From Faucicola osloensis_D (GTDB lineage Bacteria; Pseudomonadota; Gammaproteobacteria; Pseudomonadales; Moraxellaceae): 64,000 nt of DNA. Both the position numbers and the translations under genes were made by a program. Shown one piece after another: positions 1 to 8,275 of the stretch. Under the pieces are notes generated by a model. It ran no database searches. It saw only the letters and a list, made by a program, of their open reading frames with translations, and was not told where the DNA came from. The DNA is taken from the NCBI GenBank assembly GCA_020041925.1, contig CP083409.1; one strand, given 5' to 3'. How positions within the stretch are numbered: position 1 is the stretch's first letter; each line of letters starts with the position of its first letter.

Positions 1-60
1 ATAACGTGCGCCAGTAAGCTGTGATAAAATAGTTCAATCTTTATCAGTTAATTTTCTGCT

Positions 61-993
61 ATGACGTCCACACTTATTCCCAATCCTGCCTTTGGGCGTA
101 TCGGCATTATGGGTCGTGCCAACAAGCCAAGTGTCATTCAAAGTATTTACCAAATTTGTGACTTTTTTCATGAGCAAGGGTTGCCTTTATTAATTGACCA
201 TCAGACGGCACGGTTGCCGGCATTGGATTTTGCACGTCTGGGCGAGATTGCTACGATTGAGCGCAGTTTGCTGGGCGGTGCTTGTGATTTGGTCATTGTG
301 GTCGGTGGTGATGGCTCGCTGCTACATGCGGCGCAAGTACTGGTCAAACACAAGGTGCCAGTAGTGGGGGTGAACCGCGGACGTTTAGGGTTTTTAACGG
401 ACATTTATCCTGATGATTTAAACGTAAAATTGACCAGTATTTTACAAGGTCATTATCAGCTTGAAGATAGATTCTTGCTAAAGATGGAAATCCGTCAAGG
501 TGCGCATGTGATTTATGAAGATATGGCGCTCAATGACATTGTGCTGCATGCAGGCAAATCAGTGCATATGCTAGATTTTCATTTAAAAATTGATGGGCTT
601 AATGTCTATCGTCAGCACAGTGATGGTCTGATTGCCTCCACACCGACGGGTTCCACCGCTTATGCACTATCAGGTGGCGGCCCGATTATTCATCCTAGTA
701 TGGATGCCATTTGTCTAGTGCCCATGTATCCACATACCTTATCAAGCCGCCCGATTGTGGTTAGCGGCAATAGCGAAATCAAAATCCGCATCCATAAAGA
801 TAATCGCACCCAGCCGATGGTGAGTGCAGATGGGAAACCGTCGGTGCCCCTTAACCAAAACCAGCGCTTAGTGATTCACAAGCATCCGAACAAACTCACG
901 TTATTACACCCACCTGGGGTGGATTTTTTTGAAGCTTGCCGTACCAAACTCGGTTGGAATAGCTACGCTGAAGAATTTAGTATGGATAATTAA
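61..993 (+). CDS. nadK: NAD kinase
   Basis: ATP-dependent NAD kinase making NADP+ in the cytoplasm, 310 aa, the usual length for the bacterial family. The nucleotide-binding GGDGS motif is at residues 82-86, followed by NRGRLGFLTD (about 105-114), an NDIVLH segment near 160 and the TPTGSTAY/SGGGP substrate loop near 195-210, all in family order. The ATG at 61 follows an AT-rich leader with no strong Shine-Dalgarno. The gene stands alone and converges on the lytic transglycosylase gene, with a shared bidirectional terminator between them. Identification is by motif; nothing unusual is seen. Confidence 0.96.
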   Translation: MTSTLIPNPAFGRIGIMGRANKPSVIQSIYQICDFFHEQGLPLLIDHQTARLPALDFARLGEIATIERSLLGGACDLVIVVGGDGSLLHAAQVLVKHKVPVVGVNRGRLGFLTDIYPDDLNVKLTSILQGHYQLEDRFLLKMEIRQGAHVIYEDMALNDIVLHAGKSVHMLDFHLKIDGLNVYRQHSDGLIASTPTGSTAYALSGGGPIIHPSMDAICLVPMYPHTLSSRPIVVSGNSEIKIRIHKDNRTQPMVSADGKPSVPLNQNQRLVIHKHPNKLTLLHPPGVDFFEACRTKLGWNSYAEEFSMDN

Positions 994-1000
994 ATAAAAA

Positions 1001-1024
1001 AGCCACCTGAATCATTCGGTGGCT
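1001..1024. terminator. Bidirectional terminator between nadK and mltB-like gene
   Basis: The stem AGCCACC/GGTGGCT is flanked by an A-run on the left and a T-run on the right, so it can work as an intrinsic terminator for both convergent genes. Confidence 0.85.
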
Positions 1025-1042
1025 TTTTTATGAAGAAATGCC

Positions 1043-2374
1043 TTAATTAATCAGCCCGCTTGCTGAGCGTTTTGAGATAAATCCATCTGGGATTTGGTTA
1101 TGGTCGGCTTGCCAGCGCTGAAATGCCAATTTGGTATTGGTGCCTACGACGCCATCTGACCCTTTGGTATCATAACCCATTGCCGTCAAACGCTGTTGCA
1201 GTTGGCGTACTTCATAAGTAGCAAGTGGCTGCTCATAGCGTGGCCAAGATTGCTGTAAGCCTGGCTGCCCGATAATGGCTTTGGCAAGTAAGCTCACCCC
1301 CATAGCATAATTGGAGGAATTATTGTATACCTTAATGGCATCAAAATTTTTGGTTAATAAAATCGCAGGACCCTCTTTACCCGCAGGGAGCCACAATTCT
1401 GCTATCGCATCCATCGGCGCATTTGGGGTAATAAATTGAACACCTAAATTTTGCCAGTCCGCCATGGTTTTTTTGGTACTGACTTGGCGATAATCAAAAC
1501 CATTTGGTAATCGTACTTCATAGTACGAGCCCATACCACGTTGCCAGCCGGCATTTTTGAGATAGCTTGCGGTAGAGGCTAACGCATCAGCTGTATGCCA
1601 AGGGTTACGATGACCATCACCATTGCCATCTACTGCTTCATCTAACCAAGTTTTGGGAATAAATTGGGTATGTCCCATGCCACCTGCCCAAGAGCCGCGC
1701 AGTTGCGACCAATCAATATCACCACGCTCAAGCAGCGACAACAGCGCTAGTAGCTGATCCTCTGCAAAACTGCGGCGACGACCATCATATGCCAGGGTCG
1801 CCAAACTATTGACCAGTGATGAGTTGCCTGTGCCTTGACCATAAGAAGATTCCATGCCCCAAATGGCAGTCACAATAGAGGCCGGCACACCATACTGATT
1901 TTCAATGCGATCAAGTAGGGCGCTTTGGCTGGCAAAATTGCGCTGACCCCCACTGACACGACCACTCGATGCGGCACCATCGATATATTCCCAAGGCATT
2001 TTGGCAAATTCGGGCTGTCCTTTATCCAGTGACACCACTTGCTCGCTGTAGTTGGCACTAGACAGCAAGCGTTCAACATCAGCACGGGGGTAACCTTTTT
2101 GCACGGCGCGTTCAATAAAATCTGATTTCCACTGATAAAAGCTGCTGTATTGATTGGTTGGAACAGTCACAGGTGGCACGGGCGTGACCTTCGGGGGTAC
2201 TGTAATCACCACAGGGGAAGTCGGCAACGTACCTGGTAATTTTTGGGGTTGGGTCTGAATAGGTGCTGATGAACAAGCTGCCAACAAGGCCGCCAAGCTG
2301 ACAGGTAATGCCAGTTTTTGACCACCCAAACGATGCGACAAAGAGATGATAGACGAAGAATATTTAACATACAT
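1043..2374 (-). CDS. Lytic murein transglycosylase, MltB family, lipoprotein
   Basis: Peptidoglycan-cleaving lytic transglycosylase (443 aa), probably anchored to the outer membrane. The N-terminus has a hydrophobic signal ending in a lipobox LLAAC (Cys about 34), then a Pro/Thr-rich linker (about 40-75). The SLT_2/MltB catalytic domain follows (about 75-360), with the catalytic Glu in WGMESSYG near residue 175 and the typical GGMGHTQFIP segment. A C-terminal peptidoglycan-binding domain (about 380-443) includes the VRQLQQRL and GTNTKLAFQRWQ motifs. It stands alone on the minus strand. An MltB-type enzyme with an extra PG-binding domain is common in this order; the exact mlt name cannot be assigned. 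Confidence 0.92.
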   Translation of the reverse strand: MYVKYSSSIISLSHRLGGQKLALPVSLAALLAACSSAPIQTQPQKLPGTLPTSPVVITVPPKVTPVPPVTVPTNQYSSFYQWKSDFIERAVQKGYPRADVERLLSSANYSEQVVSLDKGQPEFAKMPWEYIDGAASSGRVSGGQRNFASQSALLDRIENQYGVPASIVTAIWGMESSYGQGTGNSSLVNSLATLAYDGRRRSFAEDQLLALLSLLERGDIDWSQLRGSWAGGMGHTQFIPKTWLDEAVDGNGDGHRNPWHTADALASTASYLKNAGWQRGMGSYYEVRLPNGFDYRQVSTKKTMADWQNLGVQFITPNAPMDAIAELWLPAGKEGPAILLTKNFDAIKVYNNSSNYAMGVSLLAKAIIGQPGLQQSWPRYEQPLATYEVRQLQQRLTAMGYDTKGSDGVVGTNTKLAFQRWQADHNQIPDGFISKRSASGLIN

Positions 2375-2627
2375 AGAGCAATAACCTCAATTAATACAAG
2401 CCAAATGCGTACAAACATAACAACTGTGGTAAAAAATTGAATATAGCACAAAAATATGAAATTTTAGTTGTTAAGGAATAATTGATATAAAAATACTACA
2501 AAAATTGCGGTAAAAGTATTTGCCAAATTTTGGCAGTTTTGCCAGCGTTTTTTGGAAAATAGGATTGATAATTGGTCAAAAAAGTTTATGATAATCGGTT
2601 TATACTAGCTAATTTTGAGGAGTAAAT

Positions 2628-2915
2628 ATGCTAAAAGTCAATCAATATTTTGATGGGAATGTGGCATCAATCGGTTTCCAAACAGCCACCCTACCTGCGA
2701 CCGTGGGTGTGATGAAAGTAGGCGAATACGAATTTGGCACGAGTCAATTTGAAACCATGACCGTCATTAGCGGGGCAATCTCAGCACTATTGCCAAACCA
2801 AACTGACTGGCAAACTTTTAAAGCCAATGAAACCTTTACTGTCGATGCTAACCAAAAATTCAAGGTAAAAATTGACGAAGAAACGGCTTATCTATGCACT
2901 TACCAAGATAAATAA
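2628..2915 (+). CDS. ppnP: Pyrimidine/purine nucleoside phosphorylase (DUF1255 family)
   Basis: Small cupin-fold nucleoside phosphorylase of the PpnP (YaiE) family, 95 aa, about the family's usual length. Visible family features are the N-terminal NQYFDGNVASIGF, the central GEYEFGT and the short C-terminus ending TAYLCTYQDK. A strong Shine-Dalgarno (GAGGAG, 7 nt spacing) fixes the ATG. It is a single-gene unit followed by a terminator. The family is known to phosphorolyse several purine and pyrimidine nucleosides to free base and ribose 1-phosphate. Confidence 0.93.
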   Translation: MLKVNQYFDGNVASIGFQTATLPATVGVMKVGEYEFGTSQFETMTVISGAISALLPNQTDWQTFKANETFTVDANQKFKVKIDEETAYLCTYQDK

Positions 2916-2937
2916 TCAAGATAAATTAGTAATAAAA

Positions 2938-2968
2938 AAGCGATATCAAATCCATGATATCGCTTTTT
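2938..2968. terminator. Bidirectional terminator after ppnP and the pirin gene
   Basis: Perfect 9-bp stem GCGATATCA/TGATATCGC (2940-2948 with 2955-2963) flanked by A-run and T-run. It serves ppnP on the plus strand and the pirin gene on the minus strand. Confidence 0.87.
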
Positions 2969-2981
2969 TTAGCCGAAAAAT

Positions 2982-3962
2982 TTATTGAATACCGCCGAAT
3001 TTTCCCGCATTAAAATCTAAGATGGCTTGACGGATTTCGGCTTGACTATTCATCACAAAGGGGCCGTAACCCACCACAGGCTCATTAATCGGCTCACCAC
3101 TCATCAGCAAGATTTTCGCTCCCGCTTTGCCCGCCGTTAAGCGTACAAAATCTTCGCCCGTCTCGCCACTTTCAATCTCAAAAGTGATTAATTGATTGGC
3201 GTGTGCTTGCTGGTCGTGATCAGCGTTGATAATAACATCGCCTTGCATCGACAATAATAACAAATTGTGAGTGCGAGAAATCGCGACTTCTACTGAGCGA
3301 TTGGGTTCAATACTGATATCCCACAAGTTAATAGGGGTAAAAGTCGTGCCAATGCCGCGTGTCTTATTGTCACCCTGCTGATGGGCTTTGGCATTGACAG
3401 TAGGGGTAAACTCCCCAGCAATTACCTTAACTTGTCCTGCATGCAGTCCTTCATCATCATGCAGACTGACCACCGGCATGTCATCATTGGCAAGATGTTG
3501 GTATTTGGCAGGCGTGGCTTTATCTTTGGCAGGTAGATTGACCCAAAGCTGTACCATGCTAAAATCACCGCCTGCTTGGCTAAATTCAGGGGAGTGAAAT
3601 TCCTCATGAATCACGCCATTGCCCGCCGTCATCCATTGCACGTCACCTGTCTTAATAGTACCGCCACCGCCACTAGAATCACGGTGGGACACTTCACCTG
3701 CATAGGCGATAGTTACCGTTTCAAACCCTTTATGCGGATGTTGTCCGACACCGCGCGGCGCTTGAGCATTGGGTTCAAAATATTGTGTTGCTGCATAGTC
3801 GAGCATTAAAAAAGGATCGGTGCGTTTATCACCCACCATGTGATTGAACATCGGGTTGACATGAAAACCATCACCGACCCAATGGGGGCGTGGGGCGGCA
3901 TGAATTTTATCCACTTGTCGGTAAGTTTTATTGCTATTTTGCTTGCTATTTTGCATGGCCAT
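2982..3962 (-). CDS. Pirin family protein (bicupin)
   Basis: Pirin-like bicupin of 326 aa. The N-terminal pirin domain has the metal-site region with HPHKGFETVTIAY followed by WMTAGNGVIHEEF. The C-terminal pirin_C domain (about 210-315) ends with the typical SGEPINEPVVGYGPFVMN block. Start is the ATG at 3962, preceded by AAGGAGAT with good spacing. Known pirins bind iron or act as quercetin dioxygenases or redox-linked regulators; which applies here cannot be read from the sequence. It is monocistronic, between ppnP and uup. Confidence 0.93.
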   Translation of the reverse strand: MAMQNSKQNSNKTYRQVDKIHAAPRPHWVGDGFHVNPMFNHMVGDKRTDPFLMLDYAATQYFEPNAQAPRGVGQHPHKGFETVTIAYAGEVSHRDSSGGGGTIKTGDVQWMTAGNGVIHEEFHSPEFSQAGGDFSMVQLWVNLPAKDKATPAKYQHLANDDMPVVSLHDDEGLHAGQVKVIAGEFTPTVNAKAHQQGDNKTRGIGTTFTPINLWDISIEPNRSVEVAISRTHNLLLLSMQGDVIINADHDQQAHANQLITFEIESGETGEDFVRLTAGKAGAKILLMSGEPINEPVVGYGPFVMNSQAEIRQAILDFNAGKFGGIQ

Positions 3963-4070
3963 GACTTATCTCCTTATTGATAGTTATAATTATAGGAGCA
4001 AAAAGGCTATTTTCAAGTATAAATTATATTATATTGGCGATTGTAAACATTAACTAATATAAAAGATAAA

Positions 4071-4104
4071 AAAAGGCAAAGTTAATTGCTAACATTGCCT
4101 TTAT
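4071..4104 (-). terminator. Terminator of uup
   Basis: Stem AAAGGCAA/TTGCCTTT just beyond the uup stop, with a run of seven T on the minus strand. Confidence 0.78.
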
Positions 4105-4120
4105 AAATTGTTTAATGATT

Positions 4121-6076
4121 TTAATCATCAAGTTCTGACCAGCGCGCCATTTTTTCAAGTAGCAAATCATCAATCTCGTTGAGGCGTTCACTGGCTTGGG
4201 TAGCGGCTGCTATATCACTCACAAACCAGCTGCCATCGGCTAATTTGTCTTGAAGTTCAGCTTGCTCTTGCTCCAGTAGCGAGATTTCATCGGGGAGACT
4301 GTCTAATTCGCGCTGCTCTTTGTAGCTCAGTTTTTTCTTCACCGTATCAGTTTTTAGTGCAACAGTGTTAATGGCTTCTTTGGGCTTTACTGCTGTCTTT
4401 TCTGATTTGTCTGCTTTGGGTTTAATCGCTTGTTCACGGGATTTTTGCGTCAAATAGTCTTGATAGCCACCGACATATTCTTTGACAATACCATTGCCAT
4501 CGCTATCTTCATCAAATACCCAAGTTGATGTTACGACATTGTCCATAAAGGTACGGTCATGGCTAATCAGTAAGATGGTGCCATTAAAGCTATCGACGGC
4601 TTCTTCTAACAGCTCTAGGGTTGCCATATCTAAGTCGTTGGTCGGCTCATCAAGTACCAAGATATTTGCAGGTTTTAGTAGCTGTTTGGCTAGCAAAACG
4701 CGGTTACGCTCACCGCCTGACAAGGCTTTGACTGGCGTTCTGGCGCGTTCTGGGGCAAATAAGAAATCTTGCAAATAGCCGATGATATGTTTCTTTTTGC
4801 CCGCCACTTCTACAAAATCAGAACCTTCCGCGACGTTTTGTACCACGGTCGCTTCTAGATCAAGTTGGTCACGCAGTTGGTCAAGAAAGGCGATTTGTAG
4901 ATTGGTGCCTAATTTTACTGAGCCAGATTTGGTGATATCAGGCTGCGGAATATCCAAAATCGCATGAATGAGCGTGGATTTGCCAACACCGTTTTTACCG
5001 ATAATACCAATACGGTCACCACGCATGATGCTGGTGGTGAAATCTTTTACCAAGGTTTTATCGCCATAACCTAGATTGAGATGTTTGACATTGGCAACCA
5101 ATTTGCCGCTGTTGTCGCCATCGTTCATGCTGATATTAACTTGTCCGACTTGCTCACGGCGGGATTTACGTTCTTCACGCAGCGCCTTTAACGCGCGCAC
5201 GCGACCTTCATTGCGGGTGCGGCGCGCTTTGATACCTTGACGAATCCACACTTCCTCTTCAGCCAGTTTTTTATCAAAATTGGCATTGGCTTTTTCTTCG
5301 GCACTCAGTTGTTGTTCTTTAAGTTCTTGGTAGCGAGCATAGCCTTTATTGACATTACCTGCTTGCTTGGTAACGTCATAACTGCGTAGAATACCGCGGT
5401 CAAGTTCGACAATGCGAGTGGCGATTTTGTCAATAAACGAGCGGTCATGCGAGATGAACAGCAGGGTCAATCCTTGCGCGTTTTGCAAAAATTGCTCAAG
5501 CCATTCGATACTTTCGACATCCAAATGGTTGGTCGGCTCGTCAAGTAGTAGCACATCAGGTTTGGTAATCAGCGCACGCGCAAGCAGTACACGGCGTTTG
5601 CGACCGCCCGATAATTCACTAATATCGGCATCGCCGTCCAAGTTCATCATGGACAGCATGGTCTGTACTTCACGGCTCAAGTCCCACCCATGGGCATCAT
5701 CAATTTTATGCTGCAAATCTGACATCAATTCGCAGGCTTTCATGTCACCGCTGGCACATTTATCACTGGCTTGCTCGTAGGCTGTCAGCCATGTTGCCAC
5801 ATCGCCTGCACCTGCCATAACGATGTCGCTGACTTTACCCGACGTTTCTGGAATGTCTTGCTCGAGCATGGCAATTTTCAGATTGCCACTAATTTGGAAT
5901 TCGCCACTGTCAGCCTTGACTTGACCGCTAATCACCTTAAACAAAGTTGATTTACCTTCACCATTGCGCCCAATCAAACATACGCGTTCGCCTTGTTCGA
6001 TATTAAAATCAATACCGTCCAAAATCGGTGCAATACCAAATGCCAAATGAATATCTCGTAAATGAATCAGTGCCAT
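4121..6076 (-). CDS. uup: ABC-F family ATPase Uup
   Basis: Cytoplasmic ABC-F protein of 651 aa with two ATP-binding domains and no membrane segment. First Walker A is GRNGEGKS near residue 37, with signature LSGGRKRR and LLLDEPTNHLD. Second Walker A is GKNGVGKS near 360, with LSGGERNR and LVLDEPTNDLD. The two are joined by a charged linker with the arginine-rich KARRTRNEGRVRAL segment. The Lys/Glu-rich C-terminal region (about 555-651) is the coiled-coil, DNA- or ribosome-binding extension typical of Uup. Shine-Dalgarno GAGAAAG precedes the ATG. It has its own terminator. Family members act on ribosomes or on branched DNA intermediates. Confidence 0.94.
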   Translation of the reverse strand: MALIHLRDIHLAFGIAPILDGIDFNIEQGERVCLIGRNGEGKSTLFKVISGQVKADSGEFQISGNLKIAMLEQDIPETSGKVSDIVMAGAGDVATWLTAYEQASDKCASGDMKACELMSDLQHKIDDAHGWDLSREVQTMLSMMNLDGDADISELSGGRKRRVLLARALITKPDVLLLDEPTNHLDVESIEWLEQFLQNAQGLTLLFISHDRSFIDKIATRIVELDRGILRSYDVTKQAGNVNKGYARYQELKEQQLSAEEKANANFDKKLAEEEVWIRQGIKARRTRNEGRVRALKALREERKSRREQVGQVNISMNDGDNSGKLVANVKHLNLGYGDKTLVKDFTTSIMRGDRIGIIGKNGVGKSTLIHAILDIPQPDITKSGSVKLGTNLQIAFLDQLRDQLDLEATVVQNVAEGSDFVEVAGKKKHIIGYLQDFLFAPERARTPVKALSGGERNRVLLAKQLLKPANILVLDEPTNDLDMATLELLEEAVDSFNGTILLISHDRTFMDNVVTSTWVFDEDSDGNGIVKEYVGGYQDYLTQKSREQAIKPKADKSEKTAVKPKEAINTVALKTDTVKKKLSYKEQRELDSLPDEISLLEQEQAELQDKLADGSWFVSDIAAATQASERLNEIDDLLLEKMARWSELDD

Positions 6077-6180
6077 AACTTTCTCAAAGTTTAGTAAAAA
6101 TGTTTGTATAATAGGAAAATGCGGCTATTGTAGCAGACTTTATGGCAAAAAATTGTGGGGAAACTTATGAGGCATTCTAA

Positions 6181-6456
6181 ATGAGCGAAAAAGATCACCA
6201 AAAACAGGCAAGCGATGAAAATGGGTTGGTTACCATGGTGGAAAAATTAACCCAAGAGTTGATTGATTTACAAACGCAAGTGCTGTTTATGGAAGATACG
6301 TTGGATAAACTTGATAATATCGTCACCGAGCAAAGCCAGTTGATTGCTGACCAACAACGGCAATTACAGCTACTTTATCAAAAATTGGAAACTCAAACGC
6401 AAGGCTCGCAAATCCAGCCGTTTGATTTGTTAAGCGATAAACCGCCGCATTATTAA
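6181..6456 (+). CDS. slyX: SlyX family protein
   Basis: Small coiled-coil protein of 91 aa matching the SlyX family. It has a long acidic heptad helix (about residues 15-70, with LTQELIDLQTQVLFMEDTLDKLD) and the conserved C-terminus ending DKPPHY. Function of the family is unknown. A GAGG Shine-Dalgarno lies 9 nt before the ATG. It is divergent from uup across a 100-bp gap. Confidence 0.9.
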   Translation: MSEKDHQKQASDENGLVTMVEKLTQELIDLQTQVLFMEDTLDKLDNIVTEQSQLIADQQRQLQLLYQKLETQTQGSQIQPFDLLSDKPPHY

Positions 6457-6605
6457 CCTAGTCTACTGCTCAATGCATATTGAGAATAAAGGATATCGGC
6501 GAACTCGGATTCAGTCACTTCCCCGATAACTAAATCTCGCATCGCATCGGCTAACAAAATGTGGTCAATCGTGATTTCATCATCGTTCAGCGACAAATAC
6601 TCTAA
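6453..6605 (-). pseudogene. Open C-terminal fragment, probably part of a decayed small gene
   Basis: A minus-strand frame of about 50 codons with protein-like composition (EYLSLNDDEITIDHILLADAM...) ends at TAA inside the slyX 3' end. No ATG or Shine-Dalgarno opens it; only an internal TTG or a later ATG is available. It is in the same frame as the 56-aa ORF just upstream, separated by TAA, TGA and TAA within 12 bases. I infer a remnant of a longer gene, or of a two-gene small locus. No family is recognised. Confidence 0.35.
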
Positions 6606-6620
6606 AGAAAATTAAATTCA

Positions 6621-6791
6621 TTACATATCTGCTAGGCGTTTAAAGGTTTTGTTATGAGTGCGTAGAACTAGTTTGGTTTCCGATTTGATAATTTGCATAC
6701 CATAAATACCTGACAAATCAAGTTTTTTAGTGGGCTTAATGGCAGGACGTTCTACGATTTTGACGCCATATTTTTCCAATTTTTCGCTCAT
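6621..6791 (-). CDS. Small hypothetical protein, 56 aa
   Basis: Complete short ORF on the minus strand, beginning MSEKLEKYGVKIVERP and ending FKRLADM. It is Lys/Ile-rich and soluble, with no signal peptide or membrane segment. No convincing Shine-Dalgarno is seen. It sits between the DAHP synthase terminator and the in-frame fragment at 6453-6605, so it may be the intact first part of a broken gene. I do not recognise the family. Confidence 0.4.
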   Translation of the reverse strand: MSEKLEKYGVKIVERPAIKPTKKLDLSGIYGMQIIKSETKLVLRTHNKTFKRLADM

Positions 6792-6812
6792 GTTTAGACC
6801 CTAATTTCATCA

Positions 6813-6845
6813 ACAAAAAAACCGCTACAAATTCATTATAGCGGT
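6813..6845 (-). terminator. Terminator of DAHP synthase gene
   Basis: Stem ACCGCTA/TAGCGGT (6821-6827 with 6839-6845) followed on the minus strand by a T-run, 28 bases after the stop codon. Confidence 0.83.
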
Positions 6846-6873
6846 TAATTAAATTTATTCAAATGCTAAAGAC

Positions 6874-7971
6874 TTAATCATTCAACTCGCGAGTGGGCAA
6901 TATATCTTTTACCGCATCACGTAAATCATGCATCGCTTTGACCGTGGTATCCCAATCGATACAGCCATCGGTAATAGACTTGCCATATTCTAGTTGGCTC
7001 AAATCCGCGGTCAAATCTTGACGACCGCCTTTAAGATGACTTTCAACCATCATCCCAATAATCGAGCGATTACCATGTTTGATTTGCTCAGCGATATTTT
7101 GAATGACCATCGGTTGCAGGTAAGGGTCTTTATTTGAATTGGCATGGCTTGAGTCAATCATGATTTTGCCTGAGACTTTACCTTTGGCAAGTTCATTTTC
7201 TGCTTGGGCAACGGCAGTGGCATCATAGTTAGGTTTGCCATTACCGCCACGAAGCACCACATGACCGTATGGATTACCTTTTGATTTGATAATCGACACC
7301 AGACCATCGGCAGATAGACCTAAAAAACTATGACCAGATTTCACTGCTTGCATGGCATTGACAGCCACTGTCATACCGCCGTCTGTACCGTTCTTAAAGC
7401 CAACTGGACAAGACAGGCCTGAAGACATCTCGCGGTGAGTCTGACTCTCAGTGGTACGTGCGCCGATGGCTGACCAACTGATTAAATCTTGGATATACTG
7501 CGGCGTATTGGGATCAAGCGCTTCGGTTGCACAAGGTAAGCCTTTTTCATTCAAATCAAGCAGCAGTTTGCGCGCAACATGCAAGCCTTTATTGATATCA
7601 AAGCTATCATTCATGTCTGGGTCGTTGATTAAGCCTTTCCAGCCCACCGTGGTACGCGGTTTTTCAAAATACACACGCATCACAACATAAATACTGTCTT
7701 CAATTTCTTTGGATAAAGCCAACAGTTTATCGGCGTATTCATGCGCAGCGTTGACGTCATGAATCGAGCAGGGACCAATCACCATCAATAAACGTTTATC
7801 TTTACCGTCTAAAATATTACGCACGGTTTCGCGACCTTTGGTCACCGTCTCGATAGCTTTGGGGCTCAATGGTAGTTCGTTTTTTAATTCCGCAGGCGTT
7901 ACTAGCGGTAAAATTGCTTCAATATTCACATTATCTACATCAGCGATATCAGTTTTGGCAAAAGTTGTCAT
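6874..7971 (-). CDS. aroG: 3-deoxy-7-phosphoheptulonate synthase (class I DAHP synthase)
   Basis: First enzyme of the shikimate pathway; condenses phosphoenolpyruvate and erythrose 4-phosphate. The 365-aa product fits the AroF/G/H family. Visible blocks are LMVIGPCSIHD near residue 65, MRVYFEKPRTTVGWKGLINDP near 100, ARTTESQTHREMSSG, VGFKNGTDG near 190 and MIDSSHANSNKD near 265. I chose the ATG at 7971 (MTTFAKTD) because GTGAGAATT precedes it; a longer reading from 8019 adds 16 unconserved residues. Which aromatic amino acid inhibits it cannot be told, so the symbol is nominal. Its start faces a 304-bp gap shared with lpxB. Confidence 0.92.
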   Translation of the reverse strand: MTTFAKTDIADVDNVNIEAILPLVTPAELKNELPLSPKAIETVTKGRETVRNILDGKDKRLLMVIGPCSIHDVNAAHEYADKLLALSKEIEDSIYVVMRVYFEKPRTTVGWKGLINDPDMNDSFDINKGLHVARKLLLDLNEKGLPCATEALDPNTPQYIQDLISWSAIGARTTESQTHREMSSGLSCPVGFKNGTDGGMTVAVNAMQAVKSGHSFLGLSADGLVSIIKSKGNPYGHVVLRGGNGKPNYDATAVAQAENELAKGKVSGKIMIDSSHANSNKDPYLQPMVIQNIAEQIKHGNRSIIGMMVESHLKGGRQDLTADLSQLEYGKSITDGCIDWDTTVKAMHDLRDAVKDILPTRELND

Positions 7972-8275
7972 AATTCTCACAGGCTGTTGGCAAAAATTTA
8001 AAAAATCACTATAAACCAAAAAATTTATAATGTCATTACTTGAGTCAGTAGGAAAGCCTACTTTTAGTTTGGCAGTTGATAAAATTTTTTGTCAATGTTT
8101 AAAGTCTGTTTGGAATCTGCATATCCTACAACAACAGTATAACAACTATTGTATCAGTATACTAGTACAAAATAACAAATAACTGTCATTTAAATTTTTT
8201 GATGGTTTTACTTTTCATCTGTTTACCCCTAAAATATTTTTTTAAAATTATAACCAAACAAGGCTGTTTAATCCC
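7972..8275. other. Divergent intergenic region between DAHP synthase and lpxB
   Basis: AT-rich gap of 304 bp with no credible gene. It must hold the promoters of both divergent genes. One small hairpin, AGTAGG/CCTACT with a 4-nt loop (8047-8062), is followed by T-rich sequence and could be a leader or attenuator element of the minus-strand gene. I found no clear trp-type leader peptide or named operator. Confidence 0.4.

Noticed and set aside
5412..5780. 122-codon open frame antisense to uup
   Set aside because: Shadow of the first ABC domain, with no start signals.
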